Below are positions 42,000 to 51,132 of a stretch of DNA of 56,054 nt, in pieces. How positions within the stretch are numbered: the stretch's first letter is position 1; each line of letters begins with the position of its first letter. Source of the stretch: Bacteroidales bacterium UBA4284. Its GTDB lineage: Bacteria > Bacteroidota > Bacteroidia > Bacteroidales > UBA932. Position numbers and translations under genes: made by a program. The stretch covers positions 1 through 56,054 of the forward strand of contig DGVM01000031.1 in the NCBI GenBank assembly GCA_002395925.1, written 5' to 3'. The notes under the pieces were generated by a model that saw only the letters and a list, made by a program, of their open reading frames with translations, made no database searches and was not told the origin of the DNA.

Positions 42000-43784
42000 A
42001 TGAAACGTGTATTTTTATCCATCTGTATGACCGCGCTGCTGCTTGCATCCTGCAGCCGCGACTCCATCGAAACCACCGATGCCGTCATCGCCACCGATTC
42101 CGATGACAGCGACCCTCAGGAGGTAGAGGGAGATTTCGATTTCATAGATACCGCCGATTTCACCAGGACAATCACCATCAGCTGGTCCGGTTCGTCAGCA
42201 TCGGTTGACGGCGACGACAACGGATGCGTCAGCATCAACGGTTCCAGGGTCACGGTTGACGGTACTTCCTCAACCGACGTCGTCAAATACGTACTCTCCG
42301 GATCAAGCACAGACGGCTCGCTCACGATATACGGCGCCGTCAAGCAGGCTCTCGTGCTCGACGGTCTTAACCTCGCGAACAGCGGAGGCGCAGCCATCAA
42401 CAACCAGAACCACAAACGCACGTATGTAGTGCTTCAGGGCTCCAGCACCTTGCAGGACAGTGCTGTAAACGCCGAAGGGAACTATCCCGACGAAGACGGC
42501 TCGCAGGACATGAAGGCCGCATTCTTCAGTGAAGGCCAGCTTGTATTCAGCGGCAGCGGATTCCTTACTGCAAAAGCCACCGGCAAGGCGGCCATCACCT
42601 CCGACGACTATATCCGCTTCCTCGGCACTCAGACCGTAAATGCCTCATCCTCAGCAGGACATGCCGTAAGGGGCAAAGACGGGATAACCATAGATGACGG
42701 CACCCTTGTGGCTTCCACCTCCGCCGACGGCAAGAAAGCCCTTTCTTCCGACGGCCCGGTCACCATCAACGGCGGCACCATCTCCCTGACAGTCAGCGGC
42801 GGCACCATCGTGGAAAGCACTGACAGCGGCACGGAATATACCGGATCGGCCGGCATCAAATCCGACGGTCCGTTCTCCATCACCGGAGGCACGCTCACCG
42901 TCAGCAATACCGGGACGGGCGGAAAAGGCATCAGCGGCGACAGCACCGCAAGCTTCTCGGGCGGAACGGTAAGCGTTTCCGTAAGCGGTTCCAATTACGG
43001 CAGTTCTTCCTCAGGCGGCAGCGGCGGATGGGGGCCCGGCGGCGGCTCCAGGCCTTTTGCAGGCCCCGGGAACGGAGGCATGCCGGGCGGCGGTCAACAG
43101 AGCAGTTCTTCCAAGTCCGCCAAGGGCATCAAGTTTGACGGAGACATCACAGTCAGCGGCGGCTCAATCAGCGTAAGCGCCTCCGGTCACGAAGCCTTCG
43201 AGACCAAAGGCAAGCTGAGCGTAACCTCAGGAACCCTCTACGCCTTCTCGAGCGCCGACGACGCCATCAACAGCGCAGGAGACATGAATCTTAGCGGCGG
43301 TCTTGTATGTGGCTGGTCCACAGGCAACGACGCAATCGATGCCAACGGCAACCTCTATATAGACGGCGCAACTGTCTATGCCGTCTGCACAGCCGGCAGC
43401 CCCGAGGTGGCACTCGACGCCAACACCGAGGGCGGCAAGCAGCTTTACCTCCAGAGCGGCAATGTCGTCGCAGTAGGAGGTCTCGAAAACGGTTCCAGCA
43501 TAAGCGGAACCGCATATTCCACCAGTTCCTGGAGCAAGGGCTCCTGGTATACTCTCTTAAATGCTTCCGGAAGCGAAGTCCTTACGTTCAAGACCCCTTC
43601 CAACTCATCCAACGGCACGCTGGTCGTCTATTCCGACGGCAAGAACGTGAGCCTGAAGAGCGGCGTATCGGTATCAGGAGGTACAAGTATATTCGACGGC
43701 AACGGCTGCACCGGCGCAACGGTCAGCGGCGGCAGTTCCGTCAGCCTTTCAACTTATTCCGGAGGTTCCGGACAAAGATGGTAG
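42000..43784 (+). CDS. Cthe_2159-like beta-helix carbohydrate-binding lipoprotein
   Basis: 594 residues. Signal MKRVFLSICMTALLLASC sets the start at 42000. The repetitive body (GGTISLTVSGGT, GGTLTVSNTGTGGKGISGD, GGSISVSASGHEAFETKG) matches the parallel beta-helix family (DUF4353/PF14262) first seen in Clostridium thermocellum Cthe_2159, which binds acidic or cellulosic polysaccharide. A Gly/Ser/Pro-rich loop interrupts it around residues 335-375. It heads a five-gene operon with VTC-domain and DUF4956 genes, a grouping I recall from other phyla. Confidence 0.82.
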   Translation: MKRVFLSICMTALLLASCSRDSIETTDAVIATDSDDSDPQEVEGDFDFIDTADFTRTITISWSGSSASVDGDDNGCVSINGSRVTVDGTSSTDVVKYVLSGSSTDGSLTIYGAVKQALVLDGLNLANSGGAAINNQNHKRTYVVLQGSSTLQDSAVNAEGNYPDEDGSQDMKAAFFSEGQLVFSGSGFLTAKATGKAAITSDDYIRFLGTQTVNASSSAGHAVRGKDGITIDDGTLVASTSADGKKALSSDGPVTINGGTISLTVSGGTIVESTDSGTEYTGSAGIKSDGPFSITGGTLTVSNTGTGGKGISGDSTASFSGGTVSVSVSGSNYGSSSSGGSGGWGPGGGSRPFAGPGNGGMPGGGQQSSSSKSAKGIKFDGDITVSGGSISVSASGHEAFETKGKLSVTSGTLYAFSSADDAINSAGDMNLSGGLVCGWSTGNDAIDANGNLYIDGATVYAVCTAGSPEVALDANTEGGKQLYLQSGNVVAVGGLENGSSISGTAYSTSSWSKGSWYTLLNASGSEVLTFKTPSNSSNGTLVVYSDGKNVSLKSGVSVSGGTSIFDGNGCTGATVSGGSSVSLSTYSGGSGQRW

Positions 43785-43786
43785 CC

Positions 43787-44197
43787 ATGAAACGAATCCT
43801 CGCAATCTCGGCAGCCCTGCTGCTCTTCGTTCCTGCAGCATTCGCACAGGAAACGACCCAGAAAATCAACAAGAAGAATCTCGTCATCAAGGAATGGAAC
43901 ACCGACGCCAAATCTAAGGCCCGCATCCTTGACCACCAGACGACCTACAACGCCGACGGCAAGAAGGTGGAAGAGATAGAATATACTACCACCGGCCAGA
44001 AATGGCGCAAGCGCTACGAGTACGGCGCAAACGGCAAAGCCAGCCGCGAAATGGTGTACGACGACCGCAACAAGCTCCAGAGCGTCAAGAAGTTCGAATA
44101 CAACGAATTCGGGCGCAAGAAGACCCAGTACACCTACGACGCCAAAGGCAGACTAAAGACGATAAAGATATTCGAATATATAAGCGAAGATGCTTGA
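43787..44197 (+). CDS. Secreted YD-repeat-like small protein
   Basis: 136 residues. Signal MKRILAISAALLLFVPAAFAQ with probable cleavage after AFA. The body consists of about four 20-residue repeats of the type Y-x-A-D/N-G-K (TYNADGKKVEEIEY, YEYGANGKASREMVY, FEYNEFGRKKTQY, YDAKGRLKTIKIF), like RHS/YD repeats. Starts 2 nt after the beta-helix gene; its end overlaps the next gene by 8 nt. Function unknown, probably periplasmic. Confidence 0.75.
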   Translation: MKRILAISAALLLFVPAAFAQETTQKINKKNLVIKEWNTDAKSKARILDHQTTYNADGKKVEEIEYTTTGQKWRKRYEYGANGKASREMVYDDRNKLQSVKKFEYNEFGRKKTQYTYDAKGRLKTIKIFEYISEDA

Positions 44198-44993
44198 AAC
44201 CAGACACATAGAATTGGAGCATCTGCCGGTCCTCCAGCGACTTGCCCCCATCACCCTGCAGGAGATGGACTCGGTGAAACTGCTCAACCGCATAGATACC
44301 AAGTATCTGACCGACGAGCAGACCCTTGTCCGCATTCTGTCCGACGCAGCCGATTCCGGATACAGGGCGCTGTTGACCGAAGGGTCCAGGATTGCGCAGT
44401 ACGATTCGATATACTTCGACACGCCCGGCCTGCAGATGTTCCTGGACCACCACAACCGCAGGCTGAACCGCTTGAAGGTACGCACGCGTGAATATGTGGC
44501 CTCCGGACTGTCGTTCCTGGAAATCAAGCGCAAGAACAACCACGGGCGCACCAAGAAGAATAGAATGGAGATTCCGGCCGCCGCTTTCCAGGACTTCCGC
44601 ACCGACGCCGGCGCATGCGAGTATCTTGCCGCCCACTCCTGCTACACAGCAGAAGGGCTTACGCCATCGCTGGAAACCATTTTCCGCCGCATAACCCTGG
44701 TCAATCCCGCCATGACCGAACGGCTTACGATAGACAGCTGCGTGAATTTCGTAAACCGGAGGAACCGCAACGAAGCCTCGCTGCGCAACGGTGTCATAAT
44801 AGAGCTCAAGCAGGACGGCCGGGCAGACAGCCAGATGAAGAGAATACTGCTGGACCACCGGGTCAAACCCATCAGGGTCAGCAAATACTGCATCGGCATA
44901 ACGCTCACGGACCCCGACGTAAAATCGGGACGGTTCAAGGCCAAGGTACGTAAGATCGAAAAACAGATAAACAACAAAATAACAATATTATGA
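44190..44993 (+). CDS. VTC-domain (CYTH-like triphosphate tunnel) protein
   Basis: 267 residues. The VTC fold of eukaryotic polyphosphate polymerase is suggested by NRIDTKYLTDE, SIYFDTPGLQMFLDH, NRLKVRTREY, FLEIKRKNNHGRTKKNR, IIELKQDGR and the C-terminal SKYC. The basic and acidic tunnel residues are retained, so nucleotide or polyphosphate chemistry is plausible, but bacterial members are largely uncharacterised. Followed by DUF4956 with a 4-nt overlap, a common pairing. Confidence 0.82.
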   Translation: MLETRHIELEHLPVLQRLAPITLQEMDSVKLLNRIDTKYLTDEQTLVRILSDAADSGYRALLTEGSRIAQYDSIYFDTPGLQMFLDHHNRRLNRLKVRTREYVASGLSFLEIKRKNNHGRTKKNRMEIPAAAFQDFRTDAGACEYLAAHSCYTAEGLTPSLETIFRRITLVNPAMTERLTIDSCVNFVNRRNRNEASLRNGVIIELKQDGRADSQMKRILLDHRVKPIRVSKYCIGITLTDPDVKSGRFKAKVRKIEKQINNKITIL

Positions 44994-45757
44994 TAGGACC
45001 CGACGAACTTGGCGAATTCAATCTCGCCGACGAAGACGTCATCGACGTCCAGACCATCACGGACGCCATGATGACCACTTCCCAAAGCCTCACGGAACTT
45101 GCCCTGAGGTTTCTGCTGAACCTTGTAGTCTGCTGGCTTATCGTCCAGTTCTTCTACTACCGCAAAAGCCGCAGGCGCGACTATTACTTCACGTTCATGG
45201 TATTCTCATCCGCCATGCTGCTGCTTCTCTATATGATGGGCAACGCAGAGGTTGGAGTGGGCCTTACGCTTGGTCTCTTTGCCATATTCGGAGTGATACG
45301 TTACCGTACGGAAACGGTTCCCATCCGGGAGATGACCTACCTTTTCGTCATCATCGCAATCGCAGCGGTCAACGGACTCGCCCCTCTGTACAAACTGGTC
45401 GGAGCCACAGGTGACAACCCGCACTATGTACTCTCTACCGGCAATGCCGGCGTGCTGGTGCTATCCAACCTTCTGGTAGTCTGCCTTATCTGGATACTCG
45501 AAAGCGGACGCTGGCTCAAGCATACATCCACCAAGCTCATTCTTTACGACCGCATCGATCTCATCGTTCCCGAAAGACGCGAGGAGCTTATAGCAGACCT
45601 CCAGAAGAGGGTCGGCGTAAAGATCGACGGAGTCGAAGTCGGCCATGTGGACTTCCTGCGCGACGCTGCATTCATCAAGATTTATTACACCCTGGAGAAA
45701 GGGCAGACCGCTACCATCGACACCCTTACCAAGGCAAAAGACTTTGTAGAACAATAG
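44990..45757 (+). CDS. DUF4956 membrane protein
   Basis: 255 residues. Four hydrophobic segments around 38-150 (LALRFLLNLVVCWLIVQFFY; FMVFSSAMLLLLYMM; VGLTLGLFAIFGVIRYRTE; YLFVIIAIAAVNGLAPL; LVLSNLLVVCLIWIL) are followed by a soluble C-terminus. The GLFAIFGVIRYRTE(T)VPIREMTYLF signature is typical of DUF4956. It probably works with the VTC protein at the inner membrane; the activity is unknown. Confidence 0.85.
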   Translation: MIGPDELGEFNLADEDVIDVQTITDAMMTTSQSLTELALRFLLNLVVCWLIVQFFYYRKSRRRDYYFTFMVFSSAMLLLLYMMGNAEVGVGLTLGLFAIFGVIRYRTETVPIREMTYLFVIIAIAAVNGLAPLYKLVGATGDNPHYVLSTGNAGVLVLSNLLVVCLIWILESGRWLKHTSTKLILYDRIDLIVPERREELIADLQKRVGVKIDGVEVGHVDFLRDAAFIKIYYTLEKGQTATIDTLTKAKDFVEQ

Positions 45758-45760
45758 CTT

Positions 45761-46555
45761 ATGAAAAAGATACTGCTTATCTTAGGGCTCATCGGCCTTC
45801 CGCTCATCGCTTCCGCCCAAGGCACGGTGAACGACATGACATACGATTTCCAGACGCGCACAAGCATAGGCGTCAACTGGAAACTTGCAAAAGGACTGCA
45901 TCTCGAGGGTGAATACGAAATGCGCACCAAGGACAATCTCAGCACCATAGGCCGGCACACCGTCACGATAGGCCTGAGTTACAAGTTCCCCTTCGGCCTC
46001 AAGACCGGCGTGAGCTACAGCTACATGTACCACTACCGTTCGAGCAAAGGCTGGAATCCGCGCCATCGCGTAAACTTCAACCTGGGCTACACCTACAAGG
46101 CAGGCGACTGGAATCTGTCCATCCGCGAGCAGCTGCGATTCACCCACAAGACCGAGAGCATCAACACTTATCAGGAGAATGCCAATCCGATAGTGCTCAA
46201 ATCGCGCCTCAAGGCCGAATACAAGGGATGGAAGCCTTTCAGCCCGTACGCATTCGTAGAATTGCGCAACGTATTCAACGATCCAAACGTCAATGCGACC
46301 TGGAGCACAACGAGCAACAGCTACGGAGATTATTCCTTCGGCGGATACGGTGACACCTATATCAACCGCATCAGAGGAGGCCTCGGCGTCGAATGGAAGA
46401 TAAACAAGCGCCACGCCATCGACCTGTATTCCATGGTCGATTACTGCTACGACAAAGACATCGACGTCAACAAGGACGGCACAACCCTCAAATCCCTCAC
46501 CTGGGACCAGAGCCTTAACACCATTGTCGGCGTAGGATACGTTTTCTCATTCTAA
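45761..46555 (+). CDS. DUF2490-family outer-membrane barrel protein
   Basis: 264 residues. Signal MKKILLILGLIGLPLIASAQ. The body alternates short amphipathic strands (GLHLEGEYEMRTKD, LSYKFPFGLKTGVSYSYMYH, RLKAEYKGWKPFSPYAFVELR) and ends in VGYVFSF, an outer-membrane beta-barrel C-terminus. Resembles DUF2490. Last gene of the operon; the end overlaps the convergent pgi gene by 4 nt. May act as the outer-membrane part of the beta-helix/VTC system. Confidence 0.8.
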   Translation: MKKILLILGLIGLPLIASAQGTVNDMTYDFQTRTSIGVNWKLAKGLHLEGEYEMRTKDNLSTIGRHTVTIGLSYKFPFGLKTGVSYSYMYHYRSSKGWNPRHRVNFNLGYTYKAGDWNLSIREQLRFTHKTESINTYQENANPIVLKSRLKAEYKGWKPFSPYAFVELRNVFNDPNVNATWSTTSNSYGDYSFGGYGDTYINRIRGGLGVEWKINKRHAIDLYSMVDYCYDKDIDVNKDGTTLKSLTWDQSLNTIVGVGYVFSF

Positions 46556-47880
46556 AGCTTTTTGAGGATTTCCTCGGTCGCGGCCTCGTAACCGGGTTTG
46601 CGCAGCAGGGCGAACATGTTCTTCTTGTACGCCTCGACTCCGGGCTGGTTGAAAGGATTGACGCCGAGCAGATAGGCGCTTATGCCGCAGGCGGCCTCGA
46701 AGAAATAGAATATCTGACCGAGGTTGCGCTCATCTACCTTCTCGATGCTGATTTCGAGCTGGGGCACGCCACCGTCGATGTGAGCCAGTTTGGTTCCCAG
46801 TGCGGCCATGGCGTTGCAATGCTCCACATGCTGGCCTGCGAGGTAATTGAGCTGGTCGAGGTTCTGGGCGTCAGTGCCGATGACAACGCTGCGTCCGGCC
46901 TTCTCTACCTTGAGCACGGTCTCGAAGAGGCAGCGGTCGCCGTCCTGGATGAACTGTCCAAGGGAATGGAGGTCGGTGGTAAAGGTAGCTGAGGCGGGAT
47001 AGATGCCCTTGCAGCCCTTGCCCTCGGACTCTCCGAAAAGCTGCTTCCACCACTCTGCAAGATATGTAAGGCGGGGGTTGAACGTTACCAGAATCTCTAC
47101 CTTCTTGCCGAGTTCTGAATAGATGAGATTCCTCATCGCGGCATACTGTACGGCAGGATTGTCTTCGCTGCGGACGCTGACTGCGGCTTTGGCCTGGGCA
47201 GCGCCTTCGAGCATGGCCCGGATATCGTAACCGGCGACGCAAATGGGCAGGAGCCCAACGGGGGTAAGTACGGAGAAACGTCCGCCAACGTTGTCGGGAA
47301 CGATGAACGTGCGGTATCCTTCCTGGGTGGACAGGGTCTTGAGGGCACCCTTCACAGCGTCGGTTACAGCGACGATGCGGCTTGCAGCCTCGGCCTTGCC
47401 ATAGCGCTGCTCGATATGCTCCTTGACGATACGGAACGCCACCGCAGGCTCCGTGGTAGTACCGGATTTGGAAATGACTATGCAGGCCACGTTGCTGCGC
47501 TCTGCAAGGTCCATCATCTCGGCAAGATACTCTTCGCTGAGGTTGTTGCCGGCGAATACGATGCGGGGACGGTCCTGAGGCTGGATGAACTGGTGGTTGA
47601 GGGCCTCCAGTGCGCAACGTGCGCCGAGGTATGAACCGCCGATGCCGATGACGACGACGAGGTTTACGCCACGTTCCTTCCAATCGTCGCGGACTGCCTC
47701 GAACTCCTTCAGAAGGGATTCGGGGGTACCGTCGGGAAGCGCCTTCCATCCGAGGAAGTCATTGCCCTCGCCGGACTCGGAGTCCAGCACATCATAGGCC
47801 AGAAGGGCCTTTTGAACATAATTCTTGTAATCTGCCTCCTTTACGAAGGACTTGCATCCGCTTAAATTAACTTTTACCAT
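46552..47880 (-). CDS. pgi: Glucose-6-phosphate isomerase
   Basis: Glycolysis: interconverts glucose-6-phosphate and fructose-6-phosphate. 442 residues, the shorter bacterial type. Motifs VVVIGIGGSYLGARCALEAL, ISKSGTTTEPAVAF, DNVGGRFSVLTPVGLLPICVAG and the C-terminal NPFNQPGVEAYK are present. Starts 3 nt after the GDPD gene stop, so likely the second gene of that operon. Confidence 0.97.
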   Translation of the reverse strand: MVKVNLSGCKSFVKEADYKNYVQKALLAYDVLDSESGEGNDFLGWKALPDGTPESLLKEFEAVRDDWKERGVNLVVVIGIGGSYLGARCALEALNHQFIQPQDRPRIVFAGNNLSEEYLAEMMDLAERSNVACIVISKSGTTTEPAVAFRIVKEHIEQRYGKAEAASRIVAVTDAVKGALKTLSTQEGYRTFIVPDNVGGRFSVLTPVGLLPICVAGYDIRAMLEGAAQAKAAVSVRSEDNPAVQYAAMRNLIYSELGKKVEILVTFNPRLTYLAEWWKQLFGESEGKGCKGIYPASATFTTDLHSLGQFIQDGDRCLFETVLKVEKAGRSVVIGTDAQNLDQLNYLAGQHVEHCNAMAALGTKLAHIDGGVPQLEISIEKVDERNLGQIFYFFEAACGISAYLLGVNPFNQPGVEAYKKNMFALLRKPGYEAATEEILKKL

Positions 47881-47883
47881 ATA

Positions 47884-48750
47884 TTATTTGTTTTTGTATT
47901 CTTTGTCTGCGAGAAGTTCTCTTACGAGCAAGGGTTCGTTTGTAGTGATGGCGTCGACGCCGGCATCTATCATGTTCTCTATGTCCTTCTTTTTATCGAC
48001 TGTCCAAACGTTGACGGACATTCCGCGAGCATGTGCCTTGGTGACGTAATCGGGATGCAGCATGAACAGCATGAAATGATAATCGACGCCGTTGATGCCC
48101 TTGTCGGCATACAACTCGGGATTCTCGTTCTTCAAAGCGCCGGCCGACAGATATTGATTGACGAACGAAGGATGCCCGGCGGCAAGCCTCTCGCAGATAT
48201 GGCGGCTGAAACTGATGAACAGCACCCTGGACGGATCGTACAGACCGTGTGCCTTGATTGCGCTGACGGCCAGGTCCACCAGAAGGTCTTCCCTATCGGG
48301 CGTGTCCTGAGGCTTGAATTCCACAATCAGCTTGGTGGTCCTGCTCTTGCGGGCCTGGACCAGATACTCGTCCAGCGTCGGACGGCGTTCGCCGTTGGGA
48401 AGCAGGTCGCCGGCAAAATCGTCGAGATTATGGGTGGCTATTGCCTTGCCTGCGATTTTATCGTCGTGGTTCACAATCACTTTACCATCGGCAGTAAGAT
48501 GTATGTCACATTCGCTGCCCCACAGCCCTGCATCCTGCGCAGCCTTGAGGGATGCGATGGAATTCTCGCTCCACCCGCCATTCTCGCTGTTCCAGAATCC
48601 ACGGTGCGCCACTATAGCTATTTTACCGTCCTGTGAGACGGAAGGAAAAGACGCCGTGCCGCCTTGAACGGCGGTCTGGCGGGATGCAGAGCACGCACAG
48701 AGGGAGACGAGTCCTGCCGCGAAAGCAGTCATGACAGATATAACTTTCAT
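47884..48750 (-). CDS. Glycerophosphodiester phosphodiesterase-like lipoprotein
   Basis: 288 residues. Signal [20 protein letters not shown] sets the start at 48750. The TIM-barrel GDPD motifs are visible: [34 protein letters not shown] and VEFKPQ. Releases glycerol-3-phosphate or related alcohols from phosphodiesters in the periplasm. It lies divergent from glpK-glpF, consistent with a glycerol/glycerophosphodiester theme. A TAAATTTG -7 box at 48778-48771 precedes it. Confidence 0.88.
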   Translation of the reverse strand: MKVISVMTAFAAGLVSLCACSASRQTAVQGGTASFPSVSQDGKIAIVAHRGFWNSENGGWSENSIASLKAAQDAGLWGSECDIHLTADGKVIVNHDDKIAGKAIATHNLDDFAGDLLPNGERRPTLDEYLVQARKSRTTKLIVEFKPQDTPDREDLLVDLAVSAIKAHGLYDPSRVLFISFSRHICERLAAGHPSFVNQYLSAGALKNENPELYADKGINGVDYHFMLFMLHPDYVTKAHARGMSVNVWTVDKKKDIENMIDAGVDAITTNEPLLVRELLADKEYKNK

Positions 48751-48761
48751 CTTTCGGTTTT

Positions 48762-48797
48762 TTTGTCCCGCAAATTTACCAAAAAGAATTATATTTG
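48762..48797 (+). promoter_or_regulatory. Probable glpK promoter
   Basis: TTTG (48762-48765) and TATATTTG (48790-48797), spacer 24 nt, longer than the usual 19-21, then a leader of about 50 nt to the ATG at 48851. It interleaves with the opposite-strand GDPD box TAAATTTG at 48778-48771. Confidence 0.45.
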
Positions 48798-48850
48798 TGG
48801 TTAACGTTCGGTTTTTGTTGACGAAAATCAAACAGCTACTAACCACGGTT

Positions 48851-50326
48851 ATGAAAAAATACATTCTTGCACTGGATCAGGGAACAAGCAGTTCCCGGGC
48901 CATCATCTTCGACCACGACGGCACACCTGTCGCCGTATGTCAAAAAGAATTTACCCAATATTTCCCCCGCCCCGGCTGGGTGGAACACGACCCCGAAGAA
49001 ATATGGGCCAGCGAAAGGGAGGTAATGCTCAGCGTACTCGAGCAGAACGGCATCTATGCGTCCGACATAGCAGCCGTCGGCATCACCAACCAGCGCGAAA
49101 CCACGATAGTATGGGACGCAGAGACCGGCAAACCCGTATATAACGCCATAGTCTGGCAGGACCGCCGCACCTCCGAATACTGCGATTCCCTCAAAGCCCT
49201 CGGCCTCACAGAAAAGATACGCGAGAAAACCGGTCTGCTCATCGATGCCTACTTCAGCGGCACCAAGATACGCTGGATACTCGAAAACGTAGAAGACGCC
49301 CGCGACCTTGCACGCCAGGGGCGCCTGCGTTTCGGAACGGTTGACAGCTGGCTCATCTGGAAACTCACCGGCGGCCGCGTGCACTGCACCGACGTCACCA
49401 ATGCCTCCCGCACCATGCTGTTCAACATCCACACCCTCAAATGGGACGAAGAACTGCTCAACCTGCTTGGGATACCCGTCTCCATGATGCCCCAGGTGCA
49501 CTCGTGCAGCGAGGTTTACGGCACGTGCAACCTCCTTGGAGGTGTACCGGTGGCAGGCGCCGCCGGAGACCAGCAGGCAGCCCTCTTCGGCCAGATGTGC
49601 ACCGAGCCGGGCGATGTCAAGAACACCTACGGCACCGGATGCTTCCTGCTGATGAACAGCGGAAGCAAAGCAATATCTTCGCAGAACCAGCTGCTTACGA
49701 CCATAGCTTGGAAAATCGGCGACAAGGTTAATTATGCCCTGGAAGGCAGCGTATTCGTCGCCGGCTCAATCGTCCAGTGGCTAAGGGACGGGCTGGGACT
49801 TATCAAGCAGTCTTCCGAAATCGAAGCCCTCGCCAACCAGGTACCCGACAACGGAGGAGTTTACCTCGTACCCGCCCTCACCGGCCTCGGCGCCCCGTAT
49901 TGGGACCCGTACGCCAAGGGCACCATCAGCGGAATCACCCGCGGCACCACTGCCGCCCACATAGCCCGCGCCGCCCTCGAAGGCATAGCTTTCGAGACCA
50001 TGGACGTTGTCGATGCCATGCGCCGCGATGCCGGTGTCGCCCTGCGCTCCCTTAAAGTCGATGGCGGAGCGTCGCGCAACAACCTCATGATGCAATTCCA
50101 GTCCGACATCCTCGACACCGACGTAGTGCGTCCGGTAGTCACGGAAACAACTGCCCTTGGAGCAGCATATCTGGCCGGCCTGGCCGTGGGATTCTGGGAT
50201 TCCATCGACTCCCTCAAGGCCCTGTGGCAGGCCGAACGTACATTCCGTCCCTCCGCCTCCAAGGAGAGCGTCAATGCAGCCATAGACGGCTGGAAAGAGG
50301 CCATACAACGTACACTGACTAAATAA
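48851..50326 (+). CDS. glpK: Glycerol kinase
   Basis: Phosphorylates glycerol to sn-glycerol-3-phosphate. 491 residues, FGGY family. [24 protein letters not shown] is the conserved N-terminal ATP-binding motif; [38 protein letters not shown] and [20 protein letters not shown] are all present. The start at 48851 matches the family; a longer frame from 48731 would cross the promoter. glpF follows after 6 nt. Confidence 0.97.
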   Translation: MKKYILALDQGTSSSRAIIFDHDGTPVAVCQKEFTQYFPRPGWVEHDPEEIWASEREVMLSVLEQNGIYASDIAAVGITNQRETTIVWDAETGKPVYNAIVWQDRRTSEYCDSLKALGLTEKIREKTGLLIDAYFSGTKIRWILENVEDARDLARQGRLRFGTVDSWLIWKLTGGRVHCTDVTNASRTMLFNIHTLKWDEELLNLLGIPVSMMPQVHSCSEVYGTCNLLGGVPVAGAAGDQQAALFGQMCTEPGDVKNTYGTGCFLLMNSGSKAISSQNQLLTTIAWKIGDKVNYALEGSVFVAGSIVQWLRDGLGLIKQSSEIEALANQVPDNGGVYLVPALTGLGAPYWDPYAKGTISGITRGTTAAHIARAALEGIAFETMDVVDAMRRDAGVALRSLKVDGGASRNNLMMQFQSDILDTDVVRPVVTETTALGAAYLAGLAVGFWDSIDSLKALWQAERTFRPSASKESVNAAIDGWKEAIQRTLTK

Positions 50327-50332
50327 AAACAT

Positions 50333-51061
50333 ATGGAACTGTTAACCAAATGTCTGTTTGAACTGATCGGCACTCTCGTGCTGATCCTCCTTGGCGACGG
50401 TGTCGTCGCCGGATCCACCCTCAAAAGGTCCAAGGGACTGGGTGCAGGGTGGGTAGTCATCACTCTCGGATGGGGTTTCGCCGTCATGTGCGGTGTATTC
50501 ATCGCCGGTCCTTATTCCGGAGCCCACCTCAATCCCGCAGTGACCCTGGGTCTTGCCGCCGCCGGCAAGTTCGCCTGGGCGGAGGTACTCCCCTACATCT
50601 GCGCCCAGATGATAGGCGGCTTCCTCGGCGCCATCCTGGTGTACCTGTTCTACAAGGATCATTTTGACGCAACCGAAGATGCCGACACCAAACTCGGAGT
50701 GTTCTGCACCATGCCTGCCATCCGCAACCTGTGGCGCAACTTCTTCTGCGAGGCGGTGGCCACCTGGCTTCTCGTATTCGTAATCCTCGCGTTCGCAACC
50801 GAGGGCAACACTCCCACCCTGGGAATGGGCAGCCTCGGAGCCTTCCCTGTCACCATGCTCATCATGTCCATAGGCATGTCACTCGGCGGTGCTACCGGTT
50901 ACGCAATCAACCCCGCCAGAGACCTCGCACCCCGCCTGGCTCATGCCATCCTCCCCATAAAGGGAAAGCGCAGCAGCGGCTGGTCCTACAGCTGGGTCCC
51001 CGTCGCAGGTCCCCTCGTGGGAGGCCTTTTGGCGGCTCTCTGCTTCGTTCTCGTTTTCTAA
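50333..51061 (+). CDS. glpF: Glycerol facilitator (MIP/aquaporin family)
   Basis: 242-residue inner-membrane channel with six helices. NPA boxes: HLNPAVT in the first half and AINPARDLAPR in the second; the D after NPAR is typical of glycerol-conducting aquaglyceroporins. Works with GlpK, which traps glycerol as phosphate. A strong terminator follows. Confidence 0.95.
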   Translation: MELLTKCLFELIGTLVLILLGDGVVAGSTLKRSKGLGAGWVVITLGWGFAVMCGVFIAGPYSGAHLNPAVTLGLAAAGKFAWAEVLPYICAQMIGGFLGAILVYLFYKDHFDATEDADTKLGVFCTMPAIRNLWRNFFCEAVATWLLVFVILAFATEGNTPTLGMGSLGAFPVTMLIMSIGMSLGGATGYAINPARDLAPRLAHAILPIKGKRSSGWSYSWVPVAGPLVGGLLAALCFVLVF

Positions 51062-51079
51062 ATCGCATACAGTCCAAAG

Positions 51080-51120
51080 AGGAGCTGACCGAAGCGTTTT
51101 CTGGTCAGCTCCTTTTTTTC
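51080..51120 (+). terminator. Terminator of the glpKF operon
   Basis: Perfect 11-bp stem AGGAGCTGACC / GGTCAGCTCCT, 12-nt loop, then seven T. The T-run directly touches the -7 box of the next gene at 51121. Confidence 0.9.
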
Positions 51121-51128
51121 TATCTTTG
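51121..51128 (+). promoter_or_regulatory. -7 box for the RluA-family gene, 4 nt before the ATG
   Basis: TATCTTTG matches TAnnTTTG. The -33 region falls inside the glpF terminator hairpin. Start codon at 51133, so the transcript would be leaderless. Confidence 0.5.
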
Positions 51129-51132
51129 CAGA

